The notes below the pieces were generated by a model that had not been told where the DNA came from, did not search any database, and saw nothing but the letters and a program-made list of their open reading frames with translations. Shown here in pieces: positions 1 to 64,000 of a stretch of DNA of 64,000 nt. This stretch comes from Telmatactis stephensoni (Eukaryota > Cnidaria > Anthozoa > Actiniaria > Isophelliidae). The stretch covers positions 186,001-250,000 of the forward strand of contig JALIZF010001828.1 of the NCBI GenBank assembly GCA_029948255.1, written 5' to 3'. A program made the position numbers and the translations under genes. How positions within the stretch are numbered: position 1 is the first letter of the stretch; each line of letters starts with the position of its first letter.

Positions 1-110
1 GTATAGTATAAAGAACGAGAGAGAGTGTTTTATCGGATATAAAGATCCGAGCCGTAGGCGAGGATCTTTATACCGATAAAACACGATCTCGAGTTCTTTA
101 TACGGCTTAA
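1..110. repeat. Fold-back repeat at window edge
   Basis: Inverted arms built on GTGTTTTATCGG and TATAAAGATCCG with complements ending at about 110. A related fragment (TCTTTATCAGATATAAAGAC) is at about 211-230. Confidence 0.75.
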
Positions 111-463
111 AAAACTCCAACACATATTAGAGTTATTCTCTAAAAGAAAATCAAAAATATCTTCATTTATCTTGGAGAAAATCGAGGTTAAAGTTGATGT
201 AAATTAGGCCGAATCTTTATCAGATATAAAGACTCTCGTCACGGTGGCGATTTTCATTGTGTTTGCCTTATGAATTATTAATGAGTTTTTTAACTTTAGA
301 ATAAAACATACTCAGATGCAAATAAAACCATCACCAATCGGTTTCGCTGATACAGCTAAGAAGTTATAATTTTACTCTTCATGTGATTTTTACAAATATG
401 CTTTAAAACAAAAGCTGAATTAGAATCGAATTTAGTGAAGTTCATGTTAATTTTTCATATTTT

Positions 464-730
464 TTCGGTCAAGTCTATGTCATTTACAGATTTTTTCGGT
501 CAAGTCCATGTTTTACAGATTTTTGTTTTCAGTCCAGTCCATGTTTTACAGATTTTTTTCTCAGTCCAGTCCATGTTTTACAGATTTTTTGCTCAGTCCA
601 GTCCATGTTTTACAGATTTTCTCAGTCCAGTCCATGTTTTACAGATTTTCGGTCCAGTCCAGTCCAGTCCAGTCCAGTCCAGTCCAGTCCAGTCCAGTCC
701 AGTCCAGTCCAGTCCAGTCCATGTTTTACA
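464..730. repeat. Tandem array: ~33-bp unit then (AGTCC)n
   Basis: Five to six copies of a unit built from CAGTCCAGTCCATGTTTTAC and AGATTTT are followed by about 14 copies of AGTCC (651-720) and a final ATGTTTTACA. The pentamer looks like an expansion of the unit's own AGTCCAGTCC core. Overlapping open frames are repeat translations. Confidence 0.92.
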
Positions 731-739
731 ATATGCCAT

Positions 740-2865
740 GGAAACTTAAGGTATTTCACCTCAGTTCGCAACCAGCCGTACCGAGCATTTAGATACGGCC
801 GTTTGACTACCTTATTTTTAATCGATTTTCATCAATTTTTCAGACTTCACTGCAATAAGATGGAAATTTCTAAAACTTGTAAAAATTTCGAATTTGCTTT
901 TTATTAAAGCAGATTTATAAGAGAAACATCAAATTTTCTGAAACCTGATTTCCGAACAAATACGATGGTACCTAGAAAAATCCAAAGTGCCACGATAAAC
1001 TATAGCATATAATAAAATAAATATCTGAAAATCAGAAAAAAATTTCGAGCTGATTTCAAATAATCCGAGAAAACATTTCGGTCTTGTGACGATGAGCTCG
1101 TACGAGTGCATTCGTAAATTGCCCATTTTCTTTACAAAATATTTACTTCTGAACCTCTGATTTGCAGCGAAAGATTTGTTTGATATATGGAATGAAACTG
1201 TGAAAGTACGAAGGTATTTCTCTTCGTAATCATCGAGATTTGATTTTCTAAAGGAACTGTAGTATATTTTTCAAGTCCTCAAAAGTTTACTTTGAGCGCT
1301 ATCCTGATTATTTTCAAAACTGCGCCGACGATTTTGTTCTTACTTCCTGAGCTGTTTCTTTATCATATGCAGAGCGTCATCGCGAAGTTTCAATTTGATT
1401 GAAACATTTTAACTTTGTCAAAAAAAATAAAAATCTTCGCCTCAAGACGCGTTTGAGACTTCATGTTCTGTCTACACGGTCGAAAGCCCACGAAGCAGTG
1501 TTAATTTATTCAGTGTAAGTAACGCATTCCTGCATGGTAATTATTATGCTAGTCGTGTTATTTTTCCTTTTATCTAATAATGCCGAAAGTATCTAGAGCT
1601 CATCAAGTACAGGAGGTAAATAGTTTCCACGTGCGGTCAGCACTTTCCCATTACGACGTCGTTGATGGTTGATTGCTCTCAGTTTTTCCCTCCTGTACCG
1701 AAGGAGTTGATCCCTTTTCGTAGCTTGTCTATCAACCAAACCTTTAGATTTGTCGTTCTCATTAATTGTAGCCCTTTTCGAAAGGTTTCTTAGACGTATT
1801 TGATATTAAACACAATACTTGTGATTTCTTATGAGTCAACCGTTCTAGCAGGCTTTTTGAAGCACATATACTTATTTCTCATTCACTGAATGATGTTCTT
1901 TTAGAGGTAACTTTTCTGGGTTTAAATACTAGAGAAATTCTATTTGGGGAACACTGTCTCATTATCGAGTCATTGAATCAGCCAAATGAATGTAATGAGC
2001 TGAATTCATTTATAGTATTAATATATTTAAGCGGTCAAGATTGAAACTTCACTTAAGCATATGCCCCCCCCCCCCCCGATAAAAACAAAAGGGATCAATC
2101 ATTGGTAATTTCAAAAACATTAATATTTATAATGATTCAACGTTGATGGTTGGAATGCAGAAAAGTAATAATTGTGGTATTGTTTAAACGACTCATCTTA
2201 TGTGCTAAAACATGAAAAACCGTTAGAACTTTGTAGGGAAGCACATTTATTTCTTATTCACTAAATGATGTTCTTTTAGGGTTACCTTTTCTGAGTTTAA
2301 ATAGAGAAATTCTATGTGGGAAACATTGCAAGTTAGTAGCTTTTCTTTTGTATTGTATTTGGCTCCTGTGATTGGACGAAAATTTTAAACTCAAAACTGA
2401 AATATCTTATGTAAAGTTCTCAAAAACATTCCTTCAAAAAATGTATGTTCGATTTTCCATATGTTCGTACATCCCCAGTAGAAAAATCTAAAAACTCGAT
2501 TCAAACTCAGACTTTTATTATGACTTTTTATTATGCGAAACATTGGTTAGGATGAATTTGTTCAAATCAGTGGTAATTAATAGAAATATTTTACCTAAAA
2601 GTATGCAGACTACCGAATGGATGAAAATTCAAACAAACAAACAAGCAGACCAACTGACAACCAACCAACCAACCAACCAACTCATCAACCTATCAACATA
2701 TCTTATCTTGATTTTTTATCATTATAGAAAGTGCAATCGTATACCATCTATTTTGTGCGGACTGAAGGGTCAGAAAATATAACTAACTGAATGATATAAT
2801 TGAAAGTCGCGCAAATCATTCATGCAAACGTTTAGACATTAAAGACATTTCTAGTGAGGCAGTAC
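740..2865. other. Gene-free stretch
   Basis: No exon, RNA gene or transposon that I can support. It holds a poly-C run (2063-2079), a near-duplicated 'ttaaataga/ctagagaaattctat' segment at about 1920 and 2295, and AC/AAC-rich microsatellite-like sequence near 2640. Plus-strand TTTATT at 2515-2535 could give a poly(A) signal for the minus-strand receptor transcript. Confidence 0.4.
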
Positions 2866-2869
2866 TCAC

Positions 2870-2994
2870 CACTTTATCACTGTGTGTTTGAATATCAACT
2901 TTTTCTAACAGCTGGACTCTGTACTTGATCTTCTTCAACAGCTTCATTTCTCTTTCTGTAGGAAGCTTTTTCTGCTCCCTGTTCTTTGGTTTTC
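2870..2994 (-). CDS. Isolated exon-like segment with a charged helical peptide
   Basis: Bounded by an acceptor CCTAG and a donor GTGAGT (2864-2869), 125 nt open in one frame. The peptide contains NREQKKLPTEREMKLLKKI, then KYRVQLLEKVD, a basic, leucine-spaced helix. It lies downstream of the stop codon of the 7TM exon on the same strand, so it would belong to another gene or to a transposon. No neighbour exon was identified. Confidence 0.35.
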
Positions 2995-3343
2995 CTAGGG
3001 AATTTGATGCATTCTTAGTAATGCAGTGAAGGCAAGTGTACTGTTTTGTTCTTAAGTCAGAGAAAATACAGCTGTATTTGGTCGATGACTATAGTGTATA
3101 CATGTTTCCAGCTCAATTTCGGTTGCGCTCAGTCCACCGCTGTTTCTCTCACAATGGCGTCCCTATACTGAATTGAGCAAGTGACGTAAAGCGTCTTTAA
3201 GTTGCTATATGACGCGACTTACTAAGCGTCGCCCCCTCCCTCCTTCCTGCGGTTGTTATATATATGTTTTGGTGAGTACGAAAAACTTAGTTTAATGTGG
3301 CGGCAAGCTTAATTTGATAATTGCTTCGAAAAATGTGCTGATT

Positions 3344-63763
<60,420 letters not shown>

Positions 63764-64000
63764 CTTTTTATAAATACAACAGTTCCAATCATTACTACAC
63801 CAAAAGTGTATACAGCTTCCCGAAAACGTTGATGAATGACTTAAGTATACTTAAAAACAAAACTGAACCACAACAACAACAACAGAAAAACAAAAACAAA
63901 CAAAAAAGTAAAAAGAAAAACACGCGTGCCAAACAGGATGCGACTCAAACAATACAAACAGCTGAAAGGGAATCAGTATAGTCGAAATTGAAGCCCTATC

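Noticed and set aside
464..730. CRISPR-like array
   Set aside because: Units are contiguous with no spacers; tandem repeat.

Overview
This is eukaryotic animal DNA. It is AT-rich and packed with fold-back (inverted-repeat) elements, tRNA-headed SINEs, microsatellites and worn retroelement pieces, with small exons separated by kilobase introns. The domain repertoire (MAM, PA14, F5/8-type, C-type lectin, LDLa, CUB, LRR, 7TM) and the repeat load suggest a cnidarian, probably an anthozoan such as a stony coral. That placement is inference; nothing in the window names a species.

The main content is one minus-strand exon series running from about 63.8 kb down to 3.3 kb. I read about 44 exons directly from acceptor/donor motifs, open frames and matching intron phases. 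From 5' (high coordinates) to 3' the domains are: MAM; an unrecognised domain; C-type lectin; LamG/concanavalin-like; a second, degenerate C-type lectin; F5/8 (galactose-binding-like); PA14; an unrecognised three-exon module; MAM; three LDLa repeats; Cys-rich and lectin-like exons; MAM; a divergent MAM-like module; MAM; CUB; a linker; an LRR N-terminal cap; eight leucine-rich repeats each on a 72-nt exon; and a last exon with the LRR C-terminal flank and a complete 7TM domain. The 7TM domain looks like the relaxin-receptor/GRL101 group (type C LGR). All junctions but one are phase compatible, so the series reads as one open frame of about 8.1 kb (roughly 2,700 residues), with its 5' end beyond position 64000. 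Whether it is one transcript or two adjacent genes cannot be proven from sequence alone. If it is one, it is a relaxin-receptor-like GPCR carrying a very large mosaic ectodomain, and that is the most interesting content here.

Layout: 1-2.8 kb, repeats and unassigned sequence; 2.9 kb, an isolated exon-like segment; 3.3-4.4 kb, the 7TM exon; 4.7-23.2 kb, LRR exons spread through introns full of mobile elements (the 3' part of a LINE with a restriction-like endonuclease, a Crypton/KIAA1958-like fragment between terminal inverted repeats, several MITEs); 23.2-28.5 kb, intron; 28.5 kb, the CUB exon; 28.9-34.3 kb, intron with a tandem duplication and a large fold-back; 34.3-63.8 kb, the ectodomain exons, with MITEs, a long (TTTCG)n/(TTTTG)n array and a second Crypton/KIAA1958-like relic on the plus strand.

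Proposed working: the N-terminal modules would sit outside the cell as adhesion or ligand-recognition domains, the LRR arc would sit close to the membrane as in other LGRs, and the 7TM exon would signal to G proteins. No GAIN/GPS cleavage module was seen, so it does not look like an adhesion-class GPCR.
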